Assembly (NCBI GenBank): GCA_020081605.1 | Contig: JAHREC010000049.1 | Span: 1,054,001 to 1,118,000, forward strand | Length of the DNA stretch: 64,000 nt | Direction of reading: 5' to 3' | Source: Albifimbria verrucaria | Taxonomy: Eukaryota; Ascomycota; Sordariomycetes; Hypocreales; Stachybotryaceae | Shown: piece by piece, positions 1 to 14,880 of the stretch | Layout: each line of letters starts with the position of its first letter | Numbering within the stretch: position 1 is the stretch's first letter | Translations under genes and position numbers: made by a program | Notes under the pieces: model-generated | What the model was told of the DNA's origin: nothing | What the model saw: only the letters and a program-made list of their open reading frames with translations | The model's database searches: none

Positions 1-183
1 TAGCTGCATAAAGAGACAAAGAGAGCCCGTTACACATATGGTCAATGCATGAGTAACAACAAGATGAGTACAGCCTCAGGTAGGTACCGGGACACAGAAA
101 CATCAATCGAGAGGCATGGTAATGTCATTCTACCTGAGATGTAAAAAGAACTATACGGCCCCAAACCCACCAGAGTAAGCATA
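1..183. other. Downstream flank of cnxE
   Basis: This short stretch lies 3' of the minus-strand cnxE gene and has no supported coding region. It probably holds the 3' UTR of that gene. Confidence 0.4.
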
Positions 184-2307
184 TCAGTGAATGGCATTCA
201 TGAGCAGTGCGTCCACCTTCGAGCCCTTCTCCAGCTTTCCCTTCCCGCTCGGCATGCAGAGCAGCGCGTTTGCCGCCCGTAGACTTCCAACCTTGGAGCT
301 GCGTTGGCCACCTGTGCTGCTGGCGGAAAGAAGGCCATCGCTGCCTACGGATACGACCGCACGGTGGTACTCTGGTCTTGAGTCCACAGAGAAATCATGG
401 GCCAAGACGACAGGGACCTTGGGCAGGCCTACCGGTGAGATGCCGGACTGCTTGTGCAAAGAAGGGAGGACAAAGAGGTGGAATGTGACCAAGGCCGAAG
501 CTGGGTTGCCTGGCAGCGAGAAGATGACCTTGGACACTCGCTGGCCGGAGTTGTCCTTGACGGGTACTGTTGCGAATGTCGTCGGTTTGCCCGGCTTCAT
601 GGCGACGCGGCCGAAGTGAATCGTGCCTCCAAGTGAGCGCTCAATGGTTGGCTTCAGAAGATCGAGTTCTCCCATTGAGACGCCGCCCGTGGTAATGAGA
701 ATGTCCGTTCGTCTAAGCCCATCTCGAAGCGTCTCCTCTAAAGAGTTAGCCTTGTCCCTCGCAATTCCCAGATCCACCACGTCGAATCCCCATTCTTTGG
801 CGGCGGAAATGAGCGTGATCCGGTTCGTATCGCGCACTTCGCCAAGCTTCAGAGGTCCTTCCCGGTTATACTCGATGATCTCGTCTCCGGTAGACAAGAT
901 GCCGATGACTGGGCGTCTGTAGACCTTTGCTTCAGTCACGCCGACAGAAGCTAGCAGACCAATCTCGCCACCAACGCCAGAAATCTGTTCTCCCTTGTTC
1001 AAGATGACGGTACCTTCTTTGACATCGCTGCCGACTTCGCGGATATTCTCTCCTTCCTTTACCCCTCGGCTTGAATTTCTACTTCCTTTTCTTCTTTTCC
1101 ATCCTCGGTCATCGTCTTGAGGATCGTGTCCTCTACCATGATGACAGAGGTGGCTCCAGGGGAAGAGGGGCGCCAGTTGTTATTCTCGCAATTTCGCCTT
1201 CCTTGAGAGATCCTACCTCACCGGGGCCGCGTGCGAGACTGCGGTAACGGGGAACACTCCTTGAGGTTGCCATCTGCAGGAGCTACAACAGCGTAGCCAT
1301 CAACAATACTGGCTCTGAAAGCCGGTACATTTTCCTTGGCTTTGATGTCTTCGGCGAGAACTGACCCAATGATACTCTCATCCACTTTGACAGTCAAAAT
1401 TTCAGGCTCCGGGAGTGTTGAGCGACTAGAGCTAGGGCCTCATCTACTGGAAGCATAGGATAAGGTGATTCCCGGTACCGACGAGTCGGGCCCAGAGCAG
1501 GGTCGTTGGACAACAGGTTGGCGTTGGGGTTTGTATGCCTGACAAGGCTTCCATGCCCATGGCCGTGTCCATGGCTATGGCCGTGATCATGACTGTGCCC
1601 ATGATGGTGATCATGGGAGTGAGAATGGTGTGATGCTTTGGAGCCGGCGTGCCCGATACCCGCATCAGCTTCTAGCTTCTTAACCCCGCCTACGTGGAGT
1701 GGTCGAGATTCGGCTCCAGCAGCTTGGAGGCAGGCATGTGGGAGTGTCTTGATGATAGCCTGCAGGTTCTCCTTTGCTCCCTTGGGAGAGCCTGGTAGAG
1801 TAACTATGACAGTCTTGTTCCTGACTCCAGCCACAGGACGGGACATCATGGCAACTATTTGGAGCATGAGATAAGCAACTGATATGGTGTACTAGGTAGA
1901 TAAACTTACAAGGTGTTACACTAAGCGACGCAGCAAGCATGCCATGTACCAGTCCAGGGGCCTGTTTGTGCAGCAGAGGAGTTATCGCCTGTTAAGATTA
2001 ATTAGTTGCCGCTGCTTTACAACCTGGTTGAGCCAAATACCTCGGGAGTCCCATCTGATACCGCAAAGCCGGTCCCGCCGGTTGTGATGATGAGATTCAC
2101 AGCATTGGGCCCGTCACTCCATTCCATGACCTGTTTTTGGATCTGGATGACATCGTCGGCGACAATGTGCTCTGCCGTCACCTTCCATTTACCCGCTCCA
2201 TCTTCATTTACAACATTGCGCAGGATGGAGGCTGAGGAGTCAGTGGAGGGGTCCTTGGATGCAGTTGTCGAAACGATAAGAAGAGCTGCAGTCAGTGAGC
2301 CATCCAT
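184..2307 (-). CDS. cnxE: Molybdenum cofactor biosynthesis protein, gephyrin-like MogA-MoeA fusion
   Basis: This fusion enzyme adenylylates molybdopterin (MogA-like N-terminus) and inserts molybdate (MoeA-like C-terminus) in the cytosol, supplying nitrate reductase and other Mo enzymes. The start at 2307 gives a MogA-type beginning (LLIVSTTASKDPSTDSSAS), then ITTGGTGF and, after two introns (about 1989-2040 and 1855-1909), the PGSPKG loop. A linker rich in His-Ser-Gly-Asp (about 1540-1640) joins it to the MoeA part. That part shows VDGYAVVAP, GDEI, TTGGVSMG and SLPGNPASA and ends at 184. The reading frame is lost at about 1415, 1260, 1220, 1160 and 1060. Each break is repaired by one base, mostly in C or G runs, so I treat them as sequence errors, although true decay cannot be excluded. 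The family assignment is secure. Confidence 0.88.
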
Positions 2308-2680
2308 GGCTTCATACAGGATCCGAACTTGATTGGTTGGAAATAACAGATTTTATAATGGCAGTCTCGTCTCAAGTTGGAGAGCTTAATCCCGTGGTGT
2401 TGATGACATAGATACCTTAGTTATAGCTTGGTGGAGCGCATCTTCATGTGAGGACCCTCTTATACAGCAGCAGCCTACCCTGAACACGTTGGTGAGCGAA
2501 CCTTTTTGGTCCACTAACGATTTGCGGTTGCGAACCTCAACCTTACTGCACAACAAGCTCTCACTGCGCCGTGGAAGAACCCTCAACATCGAGGATAAAG
2601 ATTACGCGATTGAGACTAAATAAACGCGTAGTAGTCTCGTTGAATTATTCTCTTATTTTGACTCGCCTCCAGTCTTCAAG
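2308..2680. promoter_or_regulatory. Divergent intergenic region cnxE / POP5
   Basis: This 373 bp separates the start codons of cnxE (minus) and POP5 (plus), so it should hold both promoters. I see no clear TATA box or repeat. Confidence 0.45.
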
Positions 2681-3294
2681 ATGGTGCGCATCAAGGAGAG
2701 ATATCTTTTGGTCAACATCATTTATCCTCCTGAACCTGCAAACCTTGCAAAGTCATCCGTCCCGGATCTCGTTGTTCGTCACCAGCCAACTATAGAGAGA
2801 CTGACGCCCCAGGCGCTGGTAAAGGCGATCCGAGCTGAAGTGACTGCTCTGTTTGGAGATTATGGAGCCGGTGCAATTGAAGGACGGCTGTCAGGTATGT
2901 TTTGCTCAGGCGCACCAGCAACACCAGGGCGTTTGTTTCTTTAGGACGACAATGCTCACATTTTTCAGTCAAATATCTATCCCTAGCCACATCAACATTC
3001 ATCATTAAATGCTCTCGGACACACTACAGGCTTGTATGGTCAGCCTTGACGTTTATGGATCGCGTGCCTGTGAGAGATGGCCGCGAATGCATCTTCCGGG
3101 TGGTGCGAGTCACTGGCACGATTCGCAAGGCAGAGGAAGAGGCCATCCGCCAGGCAAAGTCACTCATACTGGCCGCCAAAGGGGACATTGAATCATCCAG
3201 ATTGATGTTTACGGACACGCTACTTGAACAAGACCAGGTCATGGCCGACATTGACGGCAACTCAAGCGACGATATGGACGCACAAGACGGCTGA
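2681..3294 (+). CDS. POP5: Ribonuclease P/MRP protein subunit POP5
   Basis: POP5 is a small protein subunit of nuclear RNase P and RNase MRP, which mature tRNA 5' ends and pre-rRNA. The protein begins MVRIKERYLLVNIIYPPEP, the conserved family start. It continues into a core with VKAIRAEVTALFGDYGAGA and, after one intron (2895-2968, GTATGT...TTTTCAG), VKYLS and an FRVVRVTGTIRKAEEEAI segment. The exons join in phase (214 + 326 nt) to give 179 aa with an acidic tail, a normal length. No frame break is seen. The stop lies only 6 bp from the stop of convergent GPN2, so the two transcripts must overlap at their 3' ends. Confidence 0.9.
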
Positions 3295-3300
3295 GAGATC

Positions 3301-4478
3301 TTATTTCTTTCTGACTACTTTGACACCGCTATTCATCGGTATTGACATATCGCCAAAGTCTGGATCATTCATGGCCGAGGCTGCTGGTACAGGACCTTGG
3401 CCAGCAGCCTGTTCAAGCTCCATGGCTTGTTCTTCCCTGAGCTTTTGCTGCTCTTCATCCGCCTCCTGCTCGATCCGATCGTACTCCTCCTTCTGATCGA
3501 TCCACCGTTCCTGGATATCCTGGACGTCCATCATCGATGCCTCGTTCCTCATGGAGACGGCCCAGATGGTGTCGTTGGCGCCCTCTGCTCCTCCGAAGAC
3601 GTACCCACCGGCGCGATCAATCACACGCAGCAGGTGCATCATGCTCTTTTATTCTCAACGGCGAGGACCTCGTATCGCACGAGCCCATAGTTCTCGATCA
3701 GGTTTGCGATAGCCTCGTTGAGCTTGGCAAACTTGTTGCTTCGCAGGGCTGGCGATTCGGCCTCGAGGTACGGGGTTAGGTACGTGAGGTCGTCTACGTC
3801 TGTATAGTACTCGAGATTGAAAGGCAGCTCGTCATATGCATGGACTTTATCGATCTTGGACAGGACATTGACGTGCGGCATGTCCATTTGTATCATGGCT
3901 CGGAGCGAAAGGAGGACGTTTGCGACGTAGAGGGATGGTTGGGTCAGACATATCGAGTCGGATAGGTGGACGCAGACAAACTGAATAGCGTTAGAGGCGC
4001 CTGATGGGACAAAAAGGCAAATAGAGACCTACTCTGAACTGAAGCTTCTTCTGGAGCTTGTAGAAGATGTTTCGTAGTGAGTTGTGGTGGGTGTAAAGCT
4101 CGACCTGGCCGGGGCAGTCAAACAGGATGTAGTCTTCACCCAGCTCCTTCAACCCTTCCTCAAGCCACTCAAAGTTGTTCTCGAGTTCTTCCAAGGCATA
4201 AAGAATGCCTCCATTAGGTCCCAGCTGGTCCTCCTTCATTATATCCTCCAGCTTGATCAGGTTCCTGATGTCGACCGCAACGGGGTAGTTCATGTGATCG
4301 TTGGCCGGGTCCAGGTTCACGACGGAGCATGCGCGCCCGATGGCGCCCATGAACTGGTGCACTTGGAACAAGTCAACAGAGGCATCTCAAGCGGCCATGT
4401 ATGGGATTTCTTACTGCCATCGCAATAGGTGCTTTTGCCGGAGCCGGGGCTGCCGAGGACGAGTTGCGCAAAGGGCAT
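3301..4478 (-). CDS. GPN2: GPN-loop GTPase 2
   Basis: GPN-loop GTPases assist assembly and nuclear import of RNA polymerase II (known for the family). The protein starts MPFAQLVLGSPGSGKSTYC, a Walker A P-loop. Intron 1 (4362-4414) joins DG to MHQFMGAIGRACSVVNLDPA, and the Gly-Pro-Asn loop is in DQLGPNGGILYALEE. DCPGQVELYTHH (G3) precedes intron 2 (3981-4032), which leads to FVCVHLSDS, and SKID (G4) follows. The tail is rich in Glu and Gln (coiled coil). One frame break near 3640 is an A-run undercall: an extra A gives ENKKSMMHLLRVID. The gene is divergent from NTE1 (416 bp between starts) and convergent with POP5. Confidence 0.88.
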
Positions 4479-4894
4479 TTGGGGATAGGTGAAGCAAAAG
4501 TTTTCAAGGGTACATGGTTTCAAAGCGCGTGTCCAGCCGTGAAAGCTGCCGAGAGATGTCCTCGTTCTCCCGTTGCGGTGTTGGGATGCAGAAATCTTGC
4601 ACTGTACGTACAAACGAGGCTCGAGATATGGATGGAGCTTGTCGCTGATGGCCCCTCCATGGTCTTTTTGCTGCAAGGATCAGATGTCTGTAATGCTGTC
4701 ATGGGTGTGGGGTGCTTCCGGCCCAACCTCGGCTTTAGAGCTAGAGCTTCCACATTCCCTTCAAAAACTGCCGTGATTTTTCCCTCTTCTTCTGGAACTA
4801 TCCTTCCTGACGCCTTGTCCTTGTTTTTGTCCTCCCACGGCTCCCTTACATCTTCCATGATGCTGGGCCTCGCGAGTAACTTCCACTCGCAGCC
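4479..4894. promoter_or_regulatory. Divergent promoter region GPN2 / NTE1
   Basis: These 416 bp lie between the start codons of GPN2 (minus) and NTE1 (plus). Open frames cross the region on both strands, but none resembles a known protein. I take it as promoter and 5' UTR for both genes. Confidence 0.45.
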
Positions 4895-7800
4895 ATGGCA
4901 AGTGGCATCTCGTCTGCTGCCCAGATGACGGGCAGCGTATCCGAGAATCTTTCTCACATGCTCAACTCTTCCACCAGCTCATTGTCGGCAGCTCTGAGCT
5001 CGGCCACCACCACCATGGCTGCCCAGGACTCCTCCAGCTGGCTCGGCATCTTCGGCCGGCTTGTCCTAGCCATCTTGAACTTCACGAGTTCGGTCCTGTA
5101 CTGGGTTATCCGTACGGCCACCATCAAGATCCCGAGCTTGCTGTTCCATTTCCTGTCCACTAGCTGGACCATCACCATGAACGCTACCACGCTGTAAGTT
5201 TAAGGCACTCTTGACCCTTGCGTCGCTTTCGCTCACACGCGTGCAGCATGTTCATACTAGCAGCCCTTGTGTCGGCTGTCAGCTGGGTCGTCAGGTACAG
5301 AATCCTCAACATGTACTCTCGGCTACCTCCCGAGCCTCAACGCAAGGAGCCTGACATCGACCTCTTCCCTGACACCCACGAAGAAGGTGCCAAGTCAGGG
5401 CTTGCTAGCTACCTGGATGAATTCCTCAGCGCTATCAAGATTTTTGGATACCTTGAACGTCCTGTCTTTCATGAATTGACCAGGAGTATGCAAACAAGGA
5501 AGCTCATCGCTGGGGAGACTATCAATCTAGAAGACGAAAAGGGTTTCTGTATCGTTGTCGATGGACGCGTTCAGATCTTCGTCAAGTCTGGCAGGCAATC
5601 GCGCTTTGGTGCGGCGCATTATGCTATGGACTCATCCGATGATGAAGACGCTGTTCCCGGTCAGCAGAAGTACCAGCTTCTGACTGAGGTACGGAATGGT
5701 GCTCCCATGTCTTCTCTCTTCTCCATCATGTCTCTTTTACGGAGAACATAGAGCTTCAGCAAGGCGATGATGAATCGTCCACCCCCAATGAGCCTGGGCG
5801 CCGAAGTTTTCTCAACAGCATCGTCCTCGCAGATCAGCACAGGTTACAGTCACTGTGCCTAACACGCCTCAGTTGGATCCTAGCGTCGATCGTGCTTCAA
5901 TCAAGGGTGATGGTTCCATGGGACAGCTTGCTCGTTTCTCAGTGGGAGCACCCTCACACATCCCACCCATGTCCTTGGATGGTCCCTCGGCCTCGAGCTC
6001 TGATCGACCCAGTCTACCGACTAGGTCAACATCGAGCTCCGCCCATCCTGACATTATTGCACGTGCCACTGTCGATACCACCATTGCAATCATTCCTGCA
6101 AGTGCCTTCCGCAGGCTTACCAAGATTTATCCCAAGGCAACTGCCCACATTGTGCACGTTATTCTTTCGCGCTTTCAGAGAGTGACGTTGTCTCAAGCCT
6201 TCAACTACTTGGGCCTGACCAATGAGGTTCTCCAAACTGAGAAGAATATGATCAAATATACCTCATGCCAACTGCCTAATGTTCTGCGGGGCGACGCCCT
6301 AACGCGACTCAAGGAGAAGTTCAGTCGCGAAAGGAGCGAATTGGCGAGGATGAAACAAAGGAATTGCCTTGCACAATGCGGCCACAACCCGTCGCCGGAG
6401 ATCCAGCACATTCCTTCGCAAGGAAGCGATGCTGCACTCCATGTCCAAGCAATCAAAAGTTGCCAACGGAATGGTTCCTTCTCGTGAACGAGCATCTCCA
6501 CGGACACCTGGACCTGGTGATCTTCTCACGGATATGCAACTATCCCGCACATCAACGAGGCTATCTGCATCGGACATGCTTGCCGAGCCGACTCCTGATC
6601 CTGGGAGACAAGCCAATCTCAGTCCATTGGGCCAGACAGCGTTCAACCCTTTGATTCCCAGCGACATGGCCGTTTCTCCATTGACCCTCGTGAGTCAGTT
6701 GACGAAGACAACATTTTCAGAGCATCGATTCTTGAGTGTATGTTCAAGGCAATGGGTCTCGAAGTAGACGGTGCCTCATCTAGGGATGTAGACTCAGTAG
6801 CTGCCTCGCCGCGATTGGTTTCAATGGATCATAGGGGTGCCAAGGCTACTTTCGCCAACAATGCTTTTGGTTTCATGGGCCCTTTGACAGTTCTGCTGAT
6901 GGGGATTCGGAGTCGGTGACTTCCAGTGGTCTTGCTATTGGAACACCGCCTAGTGTCCAAGCCCTCTCGCAGGAACTGAAAGATGAAGTAGAGATCGTCT
7001 TCTTCCCCAAGGGCTCTGTACTCGTTGAGCAAGGGAGCGCAACCCAGGACTGTACTATGTTATAGATGGTTTCCTTGACATTGGAACATGCAGCAACGAA
7101 AACTCCCAAGACATGTTCCATCTGCCCCGTCGTGAGAGCTCTCTGGCACAAACACCTGGCCTCGAGTCTCAATTTGGCTCTTTCCCTAACCTTGCTGGAA
7201 CTGAAACTGCACGGGAACGCCATGAATCGCAGAAGCAGCATCAGGCTCATCGTCGAAGCGTCGCTCTGATCAAACCTGGTGGACTGGCCGGGTACATTGG
7301 CAGTGTGTCCTCATATCGATCATTCATCGATGTTGTTGCAAAGACGGATGTGTATGTCGGATTTCTTCCTCGATCCACTTTGGAGCGAATTGTGGACAAA
7401 TATTCGATCATTTTGCTTACCATGGCAAAACGGCTTACGAACATTCTGCCACGACTCATCCTGCACATTGACTTTGCTCTCGAGTGGGTTCAAGTAAATG
7501 CCGGTCAAGTCATCTTTCATGAGGGAGATGAAAGTGAGGCCATCTACATTGTTCTCAACGGTCGTTTACGGCTGGTTGAAGGCAGAGAGGATGGAGGCGT
7601 CAAAGCACGAGCCGAGTTTGGTCAAGGTGAAAGTGTGGGCGAGCTAGAAGTGCTCACAGAAACTGCTCGTTCTGGCACACTGCACGCTATTCGTGATACG
7701 GAGCTAGTCAAGTTTCCGAGGACTCTGTTTAACAGCCTCGCTCAAGAGCATCCGAATATCACGATCAAGATCTCGAAGATCCTAGCATCGCGAATGAGGG

Positions 7801-9663
7801 CTTTCGTTGAAAGTTCAGCCAATAACATGGGCAGGGACCTTAGCTCGAGCGCAGCAAGGAACCAAAGAGAATCTACCATGAACCTCCGCACTGTTGCTAT
7901 CCTTCCAGTGACGGCAGGTGTCCCAGTGGTTGAGTTTGGCAATCGTCTCATGAATGCGCTCGCCCAAGTTGGACCTCCCAATGGGGCCACATCACTCAAC
8001 CAGTCAGCCATTCTCAACCATCTTGGAAAGCATGCTTTCAACAAGATAGGAAAACTGCGGCTGTCTCATTACCTCGCTGATCTGGAGGAGAAATATGGAC
8101 TAGTGGTTTATGTGGCAGGTAAGCACTCAATCTTCTCATTTGACTACCCTACCATTTTATGATGAGCAACTCCAACACCAGAGGCAACGCCGCTGATGGT
8201 TTGTTAACTCTAATTTTTTCCTGATCATGGTCTTATACCTACTCTTTATTATTCGAATTGCATCTTGGCAACAGTTTCACTGACTCAAGTGCACATACAG
8301 ATACCAACGTCAATTCCCTTGGACGCAAACTTGCATCACCCAAGCCGACAGTATACTGCTTGTGGGGCTTGCAGAAGGCTCTCCAGCTATTGGCGAATAT
8401 GAACGGTTCATGTTGGGCATGAAATCAACGGCTCGGAAGACTCTTGTTCTCCTCCATGCTGAACGTTTCTCACGACCTGGGTTGACCTGATCGTGGCTAC
8501 GCAATCGTATGTGGATCAACGGTGGTCACTTTCATGTTCAAATGGCCTTCCGTACGAATGCTATGCCGGTTCATCCTCCATCTAAGAAACTGGGCCAGGC
8601 GCTCAAAGAACGGGTGCAAGTACTCCAAGCCGAATTTCAGAAGTATACTTCAAGGAAGGTGCACCACACACCGTTCTATTCACCAGATACCCCTTTCAAA
8701 GGAGACTTCCATCGCTTGGCAAGAAGACTATGTGGCAAGTCCATTGGCCTAGTTCTTGGTGGCGGTGGTGCTCGTGGTATCAGTCAAATAGGTATCATCA
8801 AGGCTATGGAGGAGGCCGGCATTCCTATTGATCTGGTTGGCGGTACATCCATCGGCTCTTTTGTGGGGGCGCTCTATGCAAGACATGCAGACGTCGTGCC
8901 TATGTTCGGTTATGCAAAGCGCTTCTCTGGCCGCATGGCTAGCTTGTGGCGATTTGCTCTCGATTTAACATACCCGTCGGCCTCTTATACCACTGGACAT
9001 GAGTTCAACCGAGGCATCTTCAAGACATTTGGCAATACTCAAATTGAGGACTTCTGGCTTGAATACTATTGCAACACTACCAACATCAGCAAGAGCCGAG
9101 CCGAGTTCCATACGAGTGGATATGCATGGAGATATGTCCGCGCTTCCATGTCTTTGGCAGGCTTGCTTCCGCCGCTCTGTGATGAAGGCAGCATGCTGCT
9201 CGATGGTGGCTACATGGACAATCTTACAGTATCGTATATGAAGGGGTTGGGTGTAGACATCATAGTTGCGATTGATGTGGGAGCACTGGATGACGATACG
9301 CCACAGACATATGGCGACTCATTGTCAGGACTGTGGGCCTTTTTCAACCGATGGAATCCTTTCTCATCGCACCCCAACCCGCCTACACTCGCTGAGATTC
9401 AGGCTCGACTGGCATATGTGCAAAGTGTTGACGCACTCGAGCGTGCCAAGACAATGCCAGGGTGCATTTATATGCGGCCACCAGTCGATGATTATGGTAC
9501 TCTGGACTTTCACAAGTTTGACGAAATCTATCAAATGGGTTACAAGTTTGGCCAGGAGTTCCTTCAAAATTTGAGAGAGCAGGGTGTGCTTCCTCTGGTT
9601 GAAGAAACAGAGGCGAAGCAGGCCATGCATAGAACCATGGCGCCACGTCGTGCCAGTATCTGA
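4895..9663 (+). CDS. NTE1: Lysophospholipase NTE1 (patatin-like phospholipase, neuropathy target esterase)
   Basis: NTE1 is an ER membrane enzyme that deacylates phosphatidylcholine to glycerophosphocholine. N-terminal hydrophobic segments (about residues 45-120) flank an intron at 5194-5246. Cyclic-nucleotide-binding-like domains follow ([20 protein letters not shown]; later [20 protein letters not shown]). A second intron runs 8119-8300. The C-terminal patatin domain is complete, with the oxyanion loop GGGGARG, the nucleophile motif GTSIGS and the aspartate motif DGGYMDNL. The length of about 1500 aa fits the family. Frame breaks near 5735, 6345, 6880, 7040 and 8317 look like homopolymer undercalls. 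An in-frame TGA at 8488-8490 stands where the family has Arg (LT-R-xWLRNRMW) and is not explained by an indel. Function is secure, integrity uncertain. Confidence 0.9.
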
Positions 9664-10329
9664 AGCGTTTTGGAATACTTGATGCTCAGCATGAATTGAT
9701 CAATTGCATGATAGACTGGTAGATGCAGATAATAGAATATTATGGTTGGCAATCAATCATTTCTCCACACAACCGTGCCCATACAAACATGGACCCTATA
9801 TCACGTCGTAGTATTCACAATAGTCTTGCCAAGAGACATCCGCTTGGGTCGTCACCTCATTTATATCCACTTAGCATCTATAAGAGACATTCTGATAAGA
9901 CGCCCCACGGTGAAATGCTCCGGAGGTACCGCCAATGCCATTTGTGAACCTGGCAACCTGGACAGTAGAGGAAGCTGGAATCGGTTTCCGCAACTTTAGG
10001 CCCTCCCAAGCGCTAGCTTGATCTCCCAAGCGCTAGCTTGATCGTTGAGAAGAAACATGGGGCAATGAAGCGGGCCTATATTGCTCAATTGGGTGCAACG
10101 ACCGACCCGCTGGATGGGGTCACCACCGGGAGACAAGGGTTTGCGACACGAGAGTTCAGGTGATTGATATTAGGGTCAACTGTGGTGACGGTGCAGGGGT
10201 CAGGTTGTTCTGAGGTGGGCTATCGCCTTGATGGAATAAAAAGGAGACAATAGGCAAAATAATGAACAAGGAGGCTTTGATGGTAGATCAGGGTCTCTCC
10301 CAACGGTCCGAACTGCAGATCCCAAAACC
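9664..10329. other. Intergenic region upstream of the PL4 lyase
   Basis: About 670 bp with no supported gene. It contains a perfect 20-bp tandem duplication (listed separately) and should hold the promoter of the rhamnogalacturonate lyase. Confidence 0.4.
10003..10042. repeat. Perfect 20-bp tandem duplication
   Basis: The unit CTCCCAAGCGCTAGCTTGAT occurs twice head to tail (10003-10022 and 10023-10042). It lies about 290 bp upstream of the lyase start. The core GCTAGC is palindromic, so a doubled protein-binding site is possible but unproven. Confidence 0.7.
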
Positions 10330-12184
10330 ATGTTGATGCTCACAGCACTTTACGCGCTGCTGCTCTGGCCAGCAGCAGTTGCAGCAGCCTGGGGCTGGAA
10401 GGATGTAAACGGCAATTATATCATCGACTCGGGTGCCGATCTGGTCATCAGCGTTAGCAAGACGAACGGTGACATCAACTCGCTGAAGTACAAGGGTGTC
10501 GAGTACAATGGCTACGATGGCAAGAACACGTGAGTATACTCGACGACAAGTATTGTGAAAGGCATCTAACGCGGTCCTAGCCATGTGGAATCTGGTCTCG
10601 GCCGTAGCACCGTGGGAATCCAGACCATCGGCAACAATGTTATCAAGGTTTCGGTCCAGTTTGGCACGCTTAAGCACTACATCGTGATGCGATACAAGAA
10701 CAACAACGTTTATCTGTTTACCAACAAGGCGGACGACAGCATCTCGGCTATGCGATACATTGTTCGCATTAAGCCGGGAATGTTCAAGCACGCTGCTACT
10801 GACTCTGGTATGTTGCTATGTATAGAAGAGATGAGTTTGGACATTGCTAACCAGGAATAGACTACTATGACACTGGCAGCACCAACATCGAGACTGCTGA
10901 TATTGTTCGTAGCAAGGATGGGCTTACAAAGAGCAAGCATTATCAGGGTGCTACCTACGGCCGTACTATGGATTGTAAGTTGACGTGATCGCGCATCGAT
11001 TATAGTTGTTAATCCGGGTACTAACTATTGATTAGACGACTATGTTGGCCGCACTACCGGTAAGGCTGGCATCTACATGGTCCGCTCAAACCACGAAAAG
11101 GCCTCTGGTGGACCTTTCTTCCGCTCTCTTGTCACTCGTGCTAGCGATACCGGTGAAGATTTGTACGACATCTACTACTACAACATGGGAAGCACCGACC
11201 CTATGCGATTTGGTCTTCAGGGCCCTAGCGTGCTGGCTTTTACCGACGGTGGTGCTCCTAGCTCCAGCCTCTATGCTCGTAATGCTGATTGGACCTGGAT
11301 CGATGGCCTTGGTGTAAGTTGGACACATTTGGAAAGGCAAGATTTGAAGCTGATTGTTTCTAGCTGGATGGATGGACCAAATGGGTCGACCGTGGATATG
11401 CCTCCGGCGTTGGCATCTCCAACATGAAGAAGGGCTTCACGTACACTGTCGGTCTCGCGAACAAGAACGCTCAGTACTGGGGCGTGGCCTCTGCCACCAA
11501 CGGAGCTTGGACTATCCGCAAGATCATCCCGGGTACTTACACTCTGACTGTCTACAAGGAGGAGCTGGAGGTTTACACTGGCACCGTCACCATCAACAAG
11601 GGCGCCGGCACGGCAGTCAACACCCTCAAGGCGACGGACCCAGCTGATGACAACGCCTTGTGGCGCATTGGCGAGTGGGACGGCACTCCCCGTGGCTTCC
11701 TCAACTTCGAGGACAAGATCATGAAGCCGACGTACATGCACCCTCGGACAAGCGTCTAGCCAAGTGGGATGCATCCAACTTCATCGTTGGCACCAGCGCG
11801 GCGAATGCGTTCCCGGGTTACATGTGGCAGGGAATCAACAACGACCACCTCATCTACTTCCGACTTACGGACGAGCAGCTGGCCAAGGACCACAAGATCC
11901 GTATTGGTATCACACAGGCATACATTAGCGGACGACCGACCATTAGCGTTAACGGATGGGTTGCTAAGACTCCCGGAGCCACGAACCAGGCCAAGACGCG
12001 CAGCTTGACGACTGGTACCTACCGTGGCAACAACGTTAAGCTCGAGTTTGTGGTCCCTGCGAGCGCGTTCAACAAGAGCGCCCGTGAGTGGCAGATCCTG
12101 AAGATCACTATTGTGACGGGCAGCAGCGGCACGGAGTATCTGAGTGGTGGTGTGAGCTTTGACAGCATTGACATGCTTGCTTAG
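10330..12184 (+). CDS. Secreted rhamnogalacturonate lyase, polysaccharide lyase family 4
   Basis: PL4 enzymes cleave the rhamnogalacturonan I backbone of pectin by beta-elimination outside the cell. The protein starts with a typical signal peptide (MLMLTALYALLLWPAAVAAA) and the family N-terminus YIIDSGADLVISVSK...SLKYKGVEY. Five exons join in phase: 10330-10529, 10581-10807, 10861-10974, 11036-11313 and 11364-12184. The central catalytic sandwich is followed by a fibronectin-like module (IPGTYTLTVYKEELEV) and a C-terminal carbohydrate-binding domain (WRIGEWDGTPRGFLN...). One frame break near 11743 is a C-run undercall: an extra C gives MHPSDKRLAKWD. The total of about 530 aa is normal for the family. 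Expression is probably induced by pectin, but no regulatory site could be assigned. Confidence 0.88.
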
Positions 12185-12525
12185 ATGGCTGGAAATAATT
12201 CGATTTAACTTATACGCAGGAATCTCCTTGATAGATGATTGGTCTGTCTATTATTCAAGCCTTCTTATATTTCATCTGTACATATCTTCTTCTAGAAGTA
12301 ATAATAAGTCATTAGGCTCATAGCTACACTACTATGCACTTAACGAGGGCTTGTCTGGGTTGTTAATTGAGAAAAGGACCAGCTGAATGGCTGATTCCCT
12401 ACTGGTGGGTTGTTTATGCGCTGAATCAGCATCACGTGGAAAGTCAGGCTGAACTGCCTGTTAAGATTGTGAGGCTCGAGGCTCGTCTCAAGATGCATAC
12501 CTGATTAAAAATCCACCAGGTCCCA
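12185..12525. other. Intergenic region between the PL4 lyase and HeLo-E2
   Basis: About 340 bp holding the lyase 3' UTR and the HeLo-E2 promoter. No distinct element is seen. Confidence 0.4.
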
Positions 12526-14880
<2,355 letters not shown>

